From the NCBI GenBank assembly GCA_964596985.1, contig CAZQWG010000001.1:124001-188000 (forward strand): a stretch of 64,000 nt of DNA. The letters run 5' to 3'. The notes below the pieces were generated by a model that saw only the letters and a program-made list of their open reading frames with translations, was not told the origin of the DNA and ran no database searches. Numbering within the stretch: the first letter of the stretch is position 1; each line of letters starts with the position of its first letter. This DNA is from GCA-020345945 sp964596985 (GTDB taxonomy: Archaea; Thermoproteota; Bathyarchaeia; RBG-16-48-13; GCA-020345945). This document shows positions 24,001-31,662 of the stretch, in pieces. The position numbers and the translations under genes were made by a program.

Positions 24001-24679
24001 CAGGGTCTACTGGGGAGAAGAGATGGTATCGGATCAAACGGTATTAGTCTCCTCTTCAAGCCCTGTGGTGCTCGATACTTCCGTGGAGTCCGAGGGGAAG
24101 GAGGAAAGATACACCGCTGTTTTCGACTCATACGGGTCAGGAGGAGGCGGGAAAGGGTCATCGAAGGAAACTTCCGAGGAAGACTACGTCTTCTGCAGTC
24201 TCAGGGTGGAGGTAGTGGACAATAGAGGTGGCGCCATTCAAGGAGCCGAAGTAACGATAATCGACATCGAGACAGGGCACCTCATCTCTGCAATGACTAC
24301 CAAATCCGACGGGTCAGTGAACACCCTGATATCTACTGGCACGTACAAGTTGGAGGTTCAGAAAGGAGAGAGTAAGGCAACGAGGGTTATTGAGCTGAGA
24401 TCCAACAGGACGATACGGATGGTCCTCGAATTAGAGCAGGAAGGAGGAGAAACAGCCTCGACAATCATCTCAGCTGCAATCGCAGTTCTAGGGTCGGTGG
24501 TCTACCTACTCTACCGACGGCGTTCGAGAGCACACGCTACCTTCGGCGTCTCTTGGCTCTCCCCGTCTGTTTCGGAGCGATCAATCCTACCTTTCTCCCC
24601 GGTGGCGCCGTCCTTCCCACAGATGTTTGCCTTCCAGCGTGCCTGCGTCTTCCACCTCCATAGGGATGGCTTGCCTTGA
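21026..24679 (+). CDS. Giant secreted, membrane-anchored protein with carboxypeptidase-regulatory-like repeats
   Basis: About 1,217 aa. The N-terminus has RRKRR followed by a hydrophobic segment (residues 15-37), a Sec signal or anchor. Residues 40-780 are beta-rich with scattered Cys and N-glycosylation sequons. Then come four CarboxypepD_reg/CNA-B-like beta-sandwich repeats, at about 782-855, 858-930, 931-1010 and 1055-1130, each with DGxG-containing turns (TDGNGSA, TDGYGEA, ADGYGKV, KSDGSV). A Gly/Ser linker lies near 1020. A transmembrane helix at about 1145-1163, ending YRRR, anchors it. The last 50 residues are antisense to L2. ATG 21026 is chosen because it puts the signal at the N-terminus; an ATG at 20876 is in frame. 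Confidence 0.8.
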   Translation: MLLSVGSEDRRKRRILSLVVALTAILAAAYTPGLIGFFAGQETSIQGNVSRIAEEREDETAEPIFNETFVIERTPIIFDTITKLESGSHTTPTVRRELNATYPFNVENNEAVTVPVFVESPSLCSGYENGIDPEGMNFLCVARLTTTQIQGHRQTYMSTITPDFPAGYDMVSGKAWVRTCNLVTRSEVVLSESYDVGWTTETPWSIENEFGNSLLRCQIPPTLVSAEYWSQKELEIPYYDPDTIDSISLVFDEFRRKADPGIFEAITSSSWSSYTEQPQCGSRGVNISLDSPYSGSFRFAWTCQRIEGHSGGVAYPLNYVVSSGDTMLASWSVMRTSEPQNANYGDGANNWPMGCGSALIIVDEAGNERNLILGQVNQDPRWGDSLGGTSGYGSSAQDIDVNELFQSAYGRGLEGCTILSFYLYGWVGHCSWSGVGNYAFLDVSFSNVHLNIRREASAKEIIEVRSAPEGNSITSFIVHESTDPANVSWELEKLIDIPKGNWDDFLGRTVRIDIGVEYGGGDIDILFDNLAVKIAFSKAKFVYPGGSLTVSEQGFHEILGFDGEEITCLGADFDVEFRYLASKELSTKSHAMILYARQAVSHSISLTVGYPSSPPTRTTYSDYNVTIALPNAYSRIGVTDPAGIDITRQSIVSQHNSTHNQLVIGSDGFESSRYGTFQIAAESPNQVSQLRYNFVAWNRIEFSWGCRNGEAVSDGEWTLYIYDPDGVEVYSRSGLIQETTTCAFGGGWTLSEKTEQGTYRAVLAWHNGTIGGGADAGFEICSVRVDCKDLDDKPLSHAVVQISRDGEIVREMLTDGNGSAAQTLLPGRYKVRVKVDDVLVEEKSIDILTGETIRVLQCSVCSPELRVLDWNGRPMVGAEASVIFPTGSSETVLTDGYGEAQLENIIAGEYETSVLWRGIIVQNSTLNLQSSASVALACDVHTFTVSIRDKEGKPLPYPTLIVDFPNGTERTIMADGYGKVGFDQVPGGTHRLRVYWGEEMVSDQTVLVSSSSPVVLDTSVESEGKEERYTAVFDSYGSGGGGKGSSKETSEEDYVFCSLRVEVVDNRGGAIQGAEVTIIDIETGHLISAMTTKSDGSVNTLISTGTYKLEVQKGESKATRVIELRSNRTIRMVLELEQEGGETASTIISAAIAVLGSVVYLLYRRRSRAHATFGVSWLSPSVSERSILPFSPVAPSFPQMFAFQRACVFHLHRDGLP

Positions 24680-25274
24680 CCATCGCCACCCCACGAGTCA
24701 TGGGATATTTATGACCCTTGGCAGACATCGAATGGTACTTCTTACCCGCCTTCAAGAAAGGCTTCTCGGTCCTTCCCGCTCCTGAGACTACTCCTACCGT
24801 GACACGGCAATCGTCATTCTTGGTTACAGCCTTCCCAGAAGGGAATCTTAGAATACTCCCGTCAGGAGTATGGGCGACAACGGTTGCGTAGGCTCCGGAG
24901 GCCCGGACGAGTTTACCGCCGTCTCCAGGTTGAGATTCTATGTTGCACACTATGGTACCAGAAGCGATCTTTCCCAGCGGAAGGGTGTTTCCTACCTCGA
25001 CAGGCGCAGAAGAACCCATGACTATCTCTTGACCGACAGAGAGCCCTTCAACCGCCACTGAACAGTATTCTTCCCCGTTCTCCAGTCTGATACTTGCGAG
25101 AGGAGCACCCCGCCCAGGCTCATGAATCAGACTTTTGACAACGCCTTTGACCGAACTGTCAGCCGCCATCTTCTCAATGTTTGGGTACCTAACCGGGGTA
25201 GTTCTCTTGTGGGTCGAGGCTCTGAAGACAGATGTCCCGCGACCCCTCCTCTGAACACGAATTCTCTTTCCCAT
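24537..25274 (-). CDS. rplB: 50S ribosomal protein L2
   Basis: uL2 (245 aa), near the peptidyl-transferase centre. It contains GKRIRVQRRGRGTSVFRASTHKR, GRGAPLASIRLENGEEY and the highly conserved MTRGVAMVKASHPYGGGRRRHAGRQTSVGRTAPPGRKVG. Its 3' 143 nt overlap the antisense end of the surface-protein gene. Confidence 0.97.
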   Translation of the reverse strand: MGKRIRVQRRGRGTSVFRASTHKRTTPVRYPNIEKMAADSSVKGVVKSLIHEPGRGAPLASIRLENGEEYCSVAVEGLSVGQEIVMGSSAPVEVGNTLPLGKIASGTIVCNIESQPGDGGKLVRASGAYATVVAHTPDGSILRFPSGKAVTKNDDCRVTVGVVSGAGRTEKPFLKAGKKYHSMSAKGHKYPMTRGVAMVKASHPYGGGRRRHAGRQTSVGRTAPPGRKVGLIAPKQTGRAKRRRR

Positions 25275-25287
25275 CTTAATACATCTC

Positions 25288-25548
25288 CTATAGTATCCCG
25301 AGCTGAACCGCTATCTCAGAGGCGTCGAAGTCAGGGTAGAGTTTGACGAACGCCCTCTTCTCTCCTCTTGAGGTTATCAGCGTATTGACTGTCTCCACAC
25401 CGACTTCATAGAGATCCTCAACCGCACGCTTGATGTCCTTCTTTGTTGCCTTGAGATTGACCACGAATGTAAGCTTGTTCTCAGCCTCGATCAGACTGAC
25501 CGATCTCTCCGTCATAAGCGGATACTTAATGACTTCAAACGGTTCCAT
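25288..25548 (-). CDS. rplW: 50S ribosomal protein L23
   Basis: uL23 (86 aa), docking site for SRP and translocon at the tunnel exit. It starts MEPFEVIKYPLMTERSVSLIE at ATG 25548, just after the L4 stop; eight upstream in-frame codons overlap L4 and are dropped. KLTFVVNLKATKKDIKRAVEDLYEVGVETVNTLI is the core. Confidence 0.95.
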   Translation of the reverse strand: MEPFEVIKYPLMTERSVSLIEAENKLTFVVNLKATKKDIKRAVEDLYEVGVETVNTLITSRGEKRAFVKLYPDFDASEIAVQLGIL

Positions 25549-25555
25549 TCGGTAT

Positions 25556-26353
25556 TCAGACCTCCTTGACACGAAGAGATGTCAGCCCAGCGAAAGCCGA
25601 CTCAGACCATAGGGTCAAGCGTCCAGGATGGGTACCTGGAGCCAACAGTTCGGCGTTCAGATTCTGAAGAAGCGTTACGTCAACTCCCGGAAGATTCCTG
25701 GCCGCTCTTACTATTCCCATATCCTCTTCAACCACAACGAGTGGTGCCTTCCCTTTCTTAAGTCTCCGACCTCGGGTCTTACCTCTTCCAGCACGTACTT
25801 TGATTCCTTTCTTGACCCTCTCGACATCATTCCAGAGACCGAGTTGGAGGAAAGCATTTTTGACATCGGATGACGTCTCCAAGCCTTGGATCTCATCCAC
25901 CACAACCAGCGGGAGGCTCCTCACTTTCTTAGTCGAGTGCCCCCGTGATGCGACGAGCTTCTCATCAGCAGTAGCGGCCACCGCTGATTGAACCGCGAGG
26001 CGCCTTTCTTTTTTGTTGATCGATTTCTCAATCTTCTTCTCGGATTTAGGGGGATGAGCACGACGGCCGCCAACCGTCATTCCCGCCAGCGCACCTTTTC
26101 CAGAAGAGGGGCTACGTCTACCTTTTACCCTCGGCACCCGGGCCATACCGTGTCCTACACCCAAGGACTCGGCGGTTGTTCTCTCGCCAGCCCTAGGATC
26201 TCTCCCTTGGGGTTGGTATCTTCTCGATTGACTCGAAAGAACCGCCTTCTTGATCACGTCGGTCCTGAGAGGGGTCTGAAAGATCTCAGGCAATGGAACT
26301 CGCCTCACCGCCTTGCCTTGGAGATTATAGATTTGAACAGACTTCTTGACCAA
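25556..26353 (-). CDS. rplD: 50S ribosomal protein L4
   Basis: uL4 (265 aa), which lines the exit tunnel. The long loop is GHGMARVPRVKGRRSPSSGKGALAGMTVGGRRAHPPKSEKKI, and the globular part has LPLVVVDEIQGLETSSDVKNAFLQLG and VRAGRGKTRGRRLKKGKAPLVVVEEDMGI. Archaeal type, full length. Confidence 0.96.
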   Translation of the reverse strand: MVKKSVQIYNLQGKAVRRVPLPEIFQTPLRTDVIKKAVLSSQSRRYQPQGRDPRAGERTTAESLGVGHGMARVPRVKGRRSPSSGKGALAGMTVGGRRAHPPKSEKKIEKSINKKERRLAVQSAVAATADEKLVASRGHSTKKVRSLPLVVVDEIQGLETSSDVKNAFLQLGLWNDVERVKKGIKVRAGRGKTRGRRLKKGKAPLVVVEEDMGIVRAARNLPGVDVTLLQNLNAELLAPGTHPGRLTLWSESAFAGLTSLRVKEV

Positions 26354-26367
26354 TCAAGACACTCCCG

Positions 26368-27375
26368 CTATATCATCTGTGATCTCCGGCTCACTTCGAT
26401 GATCTGAGGTGCGTCCTCCGGAAGATTCGATGGGCTGTGACAAGGACGCCTAAGCTTGACCAGTCGTTTGGAAGAGCCTGGAACACTACCGCTGATAAGT
26501 ATGTATTCGCCTTTGACAACCCCGTACCGGGAGAAGCCGCCTTGAGGCGTCACCTCAGAGCCGTCGGACCCGATGCCCATAATCCGTTTGTTATACTCGA
26601 TTCTTTGAGAGAAACCCATCTGACCTGCACGCGGTACCGTAGAGGCAACGTGTGCAGGATGCCAAGGACCGATACTACCTACGCCCCTCTTTGTCTTTCG
26701 AGACTTGTGAGATAGTATCCGCACCCCGTGACGTTTCACGGGACCCTGGATTCCCTTTCCTTTTGTTACTGCGACGACATCTATGAATTGACCCGCCTTG
26801 AAGATGTCAGAGACACGGATTTCCTTTCCCAGTAAGGATTTAGCGTACTCAAATCGTTCGTCTATGTTAGCCCCGCCGATACCTACCTCCATCAAGTCCG
26901 GTTTCTTTTTGCCGAAGCCAGTCAACCTAGGCTGAGTACAGAGGAGGAGCCTGATTTCAGCGATCCTATCCATTGAGTCACTTATGGCTTTCAAAGCGTT
27001 CTCAGTTCGAAACGAGTCTGGCAGACTGAGTTTCCTGGCAAGATCCCTCGGAGGGTTCTCGACCCAAGCCTCCGATAGAGTCTTGAAACCGTCTACTGTC
27101 TCGGTGTAGGCTCTAATACCGCAGACCAACATTGGAGGCACGTCAACAACAGTCACAGGATAGAAGACTTCTTTTCCAAGGTGAGGAGAACGCGGGGTGT
27201 CTTCAATCATGTAGATATGGGTCATACCTGCCTTGTAGCCTGCGAATCCAAGTAGAGCGGGCCCTTCCTCAACTTCTGGCCAGTACCTGATCCTAGCTGA
27301 GATACTTCTAGCTCGACCTCTTGGACGGTACGCCAGGGAGCCCCGCCGTGGAGCACTTACTTTTCGGTGACCCAT
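26368..27375 (-). CDS. rplC: 50S ribosomal protein L3
   Basis: uL3 (335 aa), whose extension reaches toward the peptidyl-transferase centre. It begins GHRKVSAPRRGSLAYRPRGRARS and contains FAGYKAGMTHIYMIEDTPRSPHLGKEVFYPVTVVD and VTKGKGIQGPVKRHGVRILSHKSRKTKRGVGSIGPWHPAHV. First ribosomal gene of the cluster. Confidence 0.96.
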   Translation of the reverse strand: MGHRKVSAPRRGSLAYRPRGRARSISARIRYWPEVEEGPALLGFAGYKAGMTHIYMIEDTPRSPHLGKEVFYPVTVVDVPPMLVCGIRAYTETVDGFKTLSEAWVENPPRDLARKLSLPDSFRTENALKAISDSMDRIAEIRLLLCTQPRLTGFGKKKPDLMEVGIGGANIDERFEYAKSLLGKEIRVSDIFKAGQFIDVVAVTKGKGIQGPVKRHGVRILSHKSRKTKRGVGSIGPWHPAHVASTVPRAGQMGFSQRIEYNKRIMGIGSDGSEVTPQGGFSRYGVVKGEYILISGSVPGSSKRLVKLRRPCHSPSNLPEDAPQIIEVSRRSQMI

Positions 27376-27390
27376 ACTCTATCCGACTTC

Positions 27391-28257
27391 CTACGATGCC
27401 CTCAACACAGCAAGGGAGGCAAACAATGCCTCTTCTGTTCGCACGGTTGCCGTGCCCTGCGAGGGTATAGTGTTGACCGTAAATTCCACGATATCCTTGA
27501 GTTTAAGGTTTTCGTGTGACAATATTTCACGGAGACCAGCCCTATGTGAGCCGAAGAGGAGAAGAGTTGAGTCTGCACCGGCGATTCTCCTACCGATCTC
27601 CTTAGCAACCCGAGTCCAGGTCTCACCCTCACGGCTAGTTGCGATGACGAGATCGAATCTGAGGCCCGAGAGGAGACCGCCCAGAGATACTGCACAATCG
27701 GAGACCATGTATCCCCAGTACGATCGAACCTCTTTGGGCAAAGCCAAGCGTACAAGATAGTTCGAACCGTCCCTCAGCATCTTCACGGTGACCCGACGAC
27801 CAACCTTCTGGAGGGGGTCAACCATAGGAACTGGGGTTTCTAGGCCGATCTCAACTTGAGACCCCTCAGACCCGGAATCAACAATAACGCCCTCTCTGAG
27901 ATCGCCCGGAGAAAGCTGGTCAAGCTCTTGAGGTAGGGGATGATGAGGCCCCCGTAAGGGAGGTAGGATCCCTACATACCTTAAGTCCTTGTCGATCGGA
28001 TATAGCAGCTTTCTAAGGTACTGAGGCGTGTCAAGGTACTGTAGGATCTTCACTAAGAGACGCGCATCCCCAGTTGGGTCCTCCGAAGCGAGATCCCTAT
28101 ACACTAGCATCCTGTCGACACGAAAAATGGTCGCCGCCCTGCCGATGAATCCAGCGAGGGCCGTCTTTTCCCTGAGATGAAAGGGCAGGGACAAAATCGA
28201 CGCTGGAATAGCCACAGTAAGGGTTCCCTTGCTCCTTCTACACGGCGGGATATTCAT
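27391..28257 (-). CDS. SPOUT-class RNA methyltransferase (COG2106-like)
   Basis: A 288-aa knotted SAM methyltransferase of the family with archaeal MTH1-type proteins and human SPOUT1 (C9orf114). Signals are VDRMLVYRD, LDTPQYLRKLLYPIDKDLRYVGILPPLRGPHHP, an OB-like insert and the C-terminal knot WGYMVSDCAVSLG, LVIATSREG, LLFGSHRAGL, VNTIPSQGTATVRTEEAL. Known or predicted to act on rRNA; the exact target here is unknown. It leads the L3-L4-L23-L2 unit, a conserved archaeal order. Confidence 0.88.
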   Translation of the reverse strand: MNIPPCRRSKGTLTVAIPASILSLPFHLREKTALAGFIGRAATIFRVDRMLVYRDLASEDPTGDARLLVKILQYLDTPQYLRKLLYPIDKDLRYVGILPPLRGPHHPLPQELDQLSPGDLREGVIVDSGSEGSQVEIGLETPVPMVDPLQKVGRRVTVKMLRDGSNYLVRLALPKEVRSYWGYMVSDCAVSLGGLLSGLRFDLVIATSREGETWTRVAKEIGRRIAGADSTLLLFGSHRAGLREILSHENLKLKDIVEFTVNTIPSQGTATVRTEEALFASLAVLRAS

Positions 28258-28336
28258 GAAATCATCTTCTTAAGGTATCTAGACACCTGCTAGGAGTATC
28301 TCAGAGGATTCTGTGCTGATTGCCTATTTGAAGCAT

Positions 28337-28346
28337 GTATAAGATT
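28337..28346 (-). promoter_or_regulatory. TATA box upstream of the SPOUT-L3-L4-L23-L2 operon
   Basis: The minus strand reads AATCTTATAC, about 80 nt before ATG 28257. It is the best TATA-like match in the 261-nt gap to porB. Confidence 0.35.
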
Positions 28347-28518
28347 CGATTCTTCTCAGCCGCGTATTCCCATTAAGAGATATCTCATATTGCGGGATCA
28401 ACCAATGGAACATTCGATGGAGGATTTGGGAATGAAGGTGGGGAAGAGGTTCTTTGCCCTGTACACTTCGCGATGAGATAGATAGGAACATGCGACTAAT
28501 GTATCCTTCTCTAGGGTG

Positions 28519-29433
28519 CTACTTGCTGAGTGATAGCAGTCGATCCCAGTCTCTGTCGATCTTCTCCTGAATTTCCTTGATGATGTACTCGTTTTTAGGC
28601 GCTAGAAGATGCCGGAACCTTAGTTGCCTCTTCAGCCATTCGAGTATAGGTTTCTTCTCTCTCGGCTTGAAAGTGACCCTGTATTCTCCGCTGACTACTT
28701 CGTATAAGGGCCAGTAGCAGGTCTCTACTGCCAGTCTAGCCATCTCGATGCTCTCGGCGGTAGGGTACCTCCAACCTCTAGGACATGGTGACAGAACGTT
28801 GATAAAGGATGGTCCGTCGACTTCGATCGCCTTCTTGGTTTTCCGTATCAAGTCTGCCCAATGGCTAGGAGACGCTTGAGCGACATACGGTGTGCGATGA
28901 GCCACGACGATTCCAGTGAGATCCTTTCGGTACTCTTTCTTCCCAGGGATCACTTCTCCTGCAGGGGACGTGGTCGTAGATGCCCCTCTAGGGGTGGCGC
29001 TTGACCTCTGGATACCAGTATTCATGTACGCCTGATTGTCGAAGCAGACGTACAGGAACCTATGTCCCCGCTCCAAGGCGCCCGATAGGGACTGGAGACC
29101 GATATCGTAGGTTCCCCCGTCACCGGCGAAAGCCAAGAACCTGACCTCTTCGCTGATTTTTCCGTCCTTCTTGAACTTTCTGTAGCAGGACTCTACCCCG
29201 CTTATGGTAGCCGCGACATTCTCGAAGGCGTTATGGATCCAAGGTACCCGCCATGCAGTATACGGGTATATCGTGGTGGCGACTTCTAGACAGCCAGTAG
29301 CGTTTCCGATGACCACAGGCTTGTCTATGGCATGTAGGATCATTCGTACTATTGTGGGTTCTGCGCATCCAGCACATAGTCTGTGGCCGGGAGACAGTCT
29401 CTCCCTCTGTTCGGATAGTTGTTTCAGACTCAT
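28519..29433 (-). CDS. porB: 2-oxoacid:ferredoxin oxidoreductase beta subunit (PorB-like)
   Basis: A 304-aa TPP-binding subunit. HRLCAGCAEPTIV carries cluster-ligating Cys near the N-terminus. AGDGGTYDIG near residue 105 and NQAYMNTG about 30 residues later form the GDG-N thiamine pyrophosphate motif. With alpha, gamma and delta it oxidatively decarboxylates pyruvate (most likely) to acetyl-CoA and reduces ferredoxin. It is last in the porGDAB operon, 12 nt after porA. Confidence 0.93.
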   Translation of the reverse strand: MSLKQLSEQRERLSPGHRLCAGCAEPTIVRMILHAIDKPVVIGNATGCLEVATTIYPYTAWRVPWIHNAFENVAATISGVESCYRKFKKDGKISEEVRFLAFAGDGGTYDIGLQSLSGALERGHRFLYVCFDNQAYMNTGIQRSSATPRGASTTTSPAGEVIPGKKEYRKDLTGIVVAHRTPYVAQASPSHWADLIRKTKKAIEVDGPSFINVLSPCPRGWRYPTAESIEMARLAVETCYWPLYEVVSGEYRVTFKPREKKPILEWLKRQLRFRHLLAPKNEYIIKEIQEKIDRDWDRLLSLSK

Positions 29434-29445
29434 CTTTCAACCACC

Positions 29446-30627
29446 TTACTCTCTTACTCCTAAGTAGTTCACGGTCGTACTTATCTCTCCAGTCTCGGCG
29501 ATCTTTGAGAGGTCGGAATACACCGATTCGATATCGGAGTTCCTGACCGCACGTCCTCCGAGACCATAGAGGTAGTCCACGACATACGGCTGACTCTTCG
29601 ATTTGTACAGGGCTGATCTAACCTCGGAGAATATCGGACCCCCTAAACCACCGAAAGATGCACTTCGGTCCAGAACCGCCACGGCATCCACTCCCTGTAG
29701 TGCCGCTGTAATCTCCTTCCAAGGGAAGGGACGGAAACATCGGATCTTCATGGTACCCGCCTTGACTCCGTTCTCTCGGAGCTGATCGACGATAACTCGG
29801 CATGTCCCTGAAGTAGAGCCCGCCACGATTGTGGCTATCTTAGCGTCTTCAAGATTGTACGCCGCGACCTTCTGGTAGCTTCTCCCTGTGAGTGCCTTGA
29901 ATTCCTTGGCGACATCGTCGATTACCTTCCTGGATCTCTCTATGGCTTCGGCCTGCTGTCTCTTGTGCTCGAAATAGTAGTCGTATAGGTCCAGTGGGCC
30001 CACGGTGATTGGGTTGTCCAGGTCAAGTAGGCTGTGTTTTACCTTCCTAGTTCCAATGAACGTCTTGACTTCATCGTCATCCAGTAGTTCTACGCGTTCA
30101 AGGTCATGCCCTGTAAGGAAACCGTCTTGACAGACCATGACAGGGAGCTGTACCTCCTCGTGTTCTGCGATCCGTACTGCCTGTATTGTGTTATCGTACG
30201 CCTCCTGGACATCCTCGGAGTAGAGTTGTACCCAACCTGCATCCCTTGCGCCCATGCTGTCACTGTGGTCACAGTGGATATTGATAGGGCCGCTCAATGC
30301 CCTATTCACAACCCCCATCACAATTGGGAGACGTGTTGAGGCCGCGATATAGACGATCTCCCACATTAGTGCCAAGCCGTTTGCAGCGGTCGCGGTCATC
30401 GTCCTTCCGCCTGCAGCTGAAGCACCTACACAGGCACTCATAGCGCTGTGCTCACTCTCAACGGTTATGAACTCGGTGTCAACCAAACCATCCGCGACGA
30501 ACTCGGAAAACTTCTGCACCATCGCTGTCTGCGGCGTGATCGGATAAGCAGCGACGACATCAGGGTTGATCTGCCGCATAGCATTTGCCGCAGCGTCGGT
30601 TCCAGTCATAGCAGCAATCTTTCTCAT
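29446..30627 (-). CDS. porA: 2-oxoacid:ferredoxin oxidoreductase alpha subunit (PorA-like)
   Basis: A 393-aa subunit with YPITPQT motif near residue 27, VESEHSAMSACVGASAAGGRTMTATA, and the C-terminal transketolase-like domain. YPITPQT helps bind TPP and the substrate. ATG 30627 (MRKIAAMTGTDAAANA) overlaps the porD stop by 4 nt; a longer upstream frame is porD shadow. The pyruvate-type subunit order favours PorA over KorA, but substrate is not certain. Confidence 0.93.
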   Translation of the reverse strand: MRKIAAMTGTDAAANAMRQINPDVVAAYPITPQTAMVQKFSEFVADGLVDTEFITVESEHSAMSACVGASAAGGRTMTATAANGLALMWEIVYIAASTRLPIVMGVVNRALSGPINIHCDHSDSMGARDAGWVQLYSEDVQEAYDNTIQAVRIAEHEEVQLPVMVCQDGFLTGHDLERVELLDDDEVKTFIGTRKVKHSLLDLDNPITVGPLDLYDYYFEHKRQQAEAIERSRKVIDDVAKEFKALTGRSYQKVAAYNLEDAKIATIVAGSTSGTCRVIVDQLRENGVKAGTMKIRCFRPFPWKEITAALQGVDAVAVLDRSASFGGLGGPIFSEVRSALYKSKSQPYVVDYLYGLGGRAVRNSDIESVYSDLSKIAETGEISTTVNYLGVRE

Positions 30628-30917
30628 GTTTCTTCCTCCACCATCTCTATGGCATCGACAGGACACTCGTATGCGCATATGCCACAGCCTTTGCAGTGAG
30701 CCAGATCGATCTCGACGAGTTTGCCGTCTTTTACTTTGATCGCGCCGTCTGGACAGAGTATCCAACAGATCAAACAGTTCGTACATTTTTCCTCATCTCT
30801 CACAGGCCTGAAGGCTCTCCAGTCCCCAGTCTCGTATTCCTCGGCGTTACCCGCCTTCAGGATTAGACCTCCAATAGGAATGCTCTTCCATCCCGGCTTC
30901 GTTTTTGCGTCGCTCAT
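30624..30917 (-). CDS. porD: 2-oxoacid:ferredoxin oxidoreductase delta subunit (PorD, 2x[4Fe-4S])
   Basis: A 97-aa ferredoxin-like subunit. CTNCLICWILCP near residue 45 and CKGCGICAYECP near residue 75 bind two [4Fe-4S] clusters that pass electrons from TPP to external ferredoxin. Both ends overlap neighbours by 4 nt (ATGA), showing tight coupling. Confidence 0.95.
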   Translation of the reverse strand: MSDAKTKPGWKSIPIGGLILKAGNAEEYETGDWRAFRPVRDEEKCTNCLICWILCPDGAIKVKDGKLVEIDLAHCKGCGICAYECPVDAIEMVEEET

Positions 30918-31486
30918 TTCTCTTCTACCTCCTCGTACGCACGTCTAATAGCGGCGATGTTCCCTTCAACAAGCTTCTCACTCAACCGACCTTCAAATCG
31001 TTCCTTCGTCTTTTCTAGTAGGGTCTCGAATTTGACCAGCGACGACGCTTTAACCATCGCCCCCATCATAGGGGTGTTGGTTATCGCTCTTCCTATACTG
31101 TCGATGGCTATCCTAGTTGCATCGACAACAAACAGTCTCCCCCTTGTGGTTCCTAAGAGCTTTCTCAGATCCCTTGCGTCCTTGCTCCAGTTGCAGACCA
31201 GAATTCCGTCGTCGGAAAGTCCTTCAGCAATATCCACTTTTCCTGCCAAGGTAGAGTCGAGAAGAACCACGACATCAGGCGTCTCCACGGGGCTGTGGGT
31301 GTAGATTGGCGATTCACTGATCCTCGTGAAGGCCCGCACAGGAGCACCCATCCGTTCCGGACCGTATTCAGGGAAACCCTGGAAATACTTCCCCTCCTGT
31401 AGAGCGCATTCAGCGAGAAGCTCAGAGGCGGTCACCACGCCTTGACCGCCACGGCCATGCCATCTCACTTCGATGATCTTGCGCAT
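30914..31486 (-). CDS. porG: 2-oxoacid:ferredoxin oxidoreductase gamma subunit (PorG-like)
   Basis: A 190-aa subunit with VRWHGRGGQGVVTASELLA, the family N-terminus, FPEYGPERMGAPVRAFTRIS and TNTPMMGAMVKAS. ATG 31486 follows GGGAGAAAAG; the frame open to 31600 lacks conserved residues. First gene of porGDAB. Confidence 0.94.
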   Translation of the reverse strand: MRKIIEVRWHGRGGQGVVTASELLAECALQEGKYFQGFPEYGPERMGAPVRAFTRISESPIYTHSPVETPDVVVLLDSTLAGKVDIAEGLSDDGILVCNWSKDARDLRKLLGTTRGRLFVVDATRIAIDSIGRAITNTPMMGAMVKASSLVKFETLLEKTKERFEGRLSEKLVEGNIAAIRRAYEEVEEK

Positions 31487-31662
31487 CTTTTCTCCCTTCA
31501 ATTGCGGATAGATCACACAAGTCGTTCTTAAAAGGGTAATGCAGGAGATTGGCGTGAACAGACTCAAGAAAATCTCAAACGACAACTCGCTACTCTTCAC
31601 CGCGACTTCGCCGCTACTCTCGGGGGCTTGAGAGTCACCGGGTTGGGAGAGGAAATGACAGA

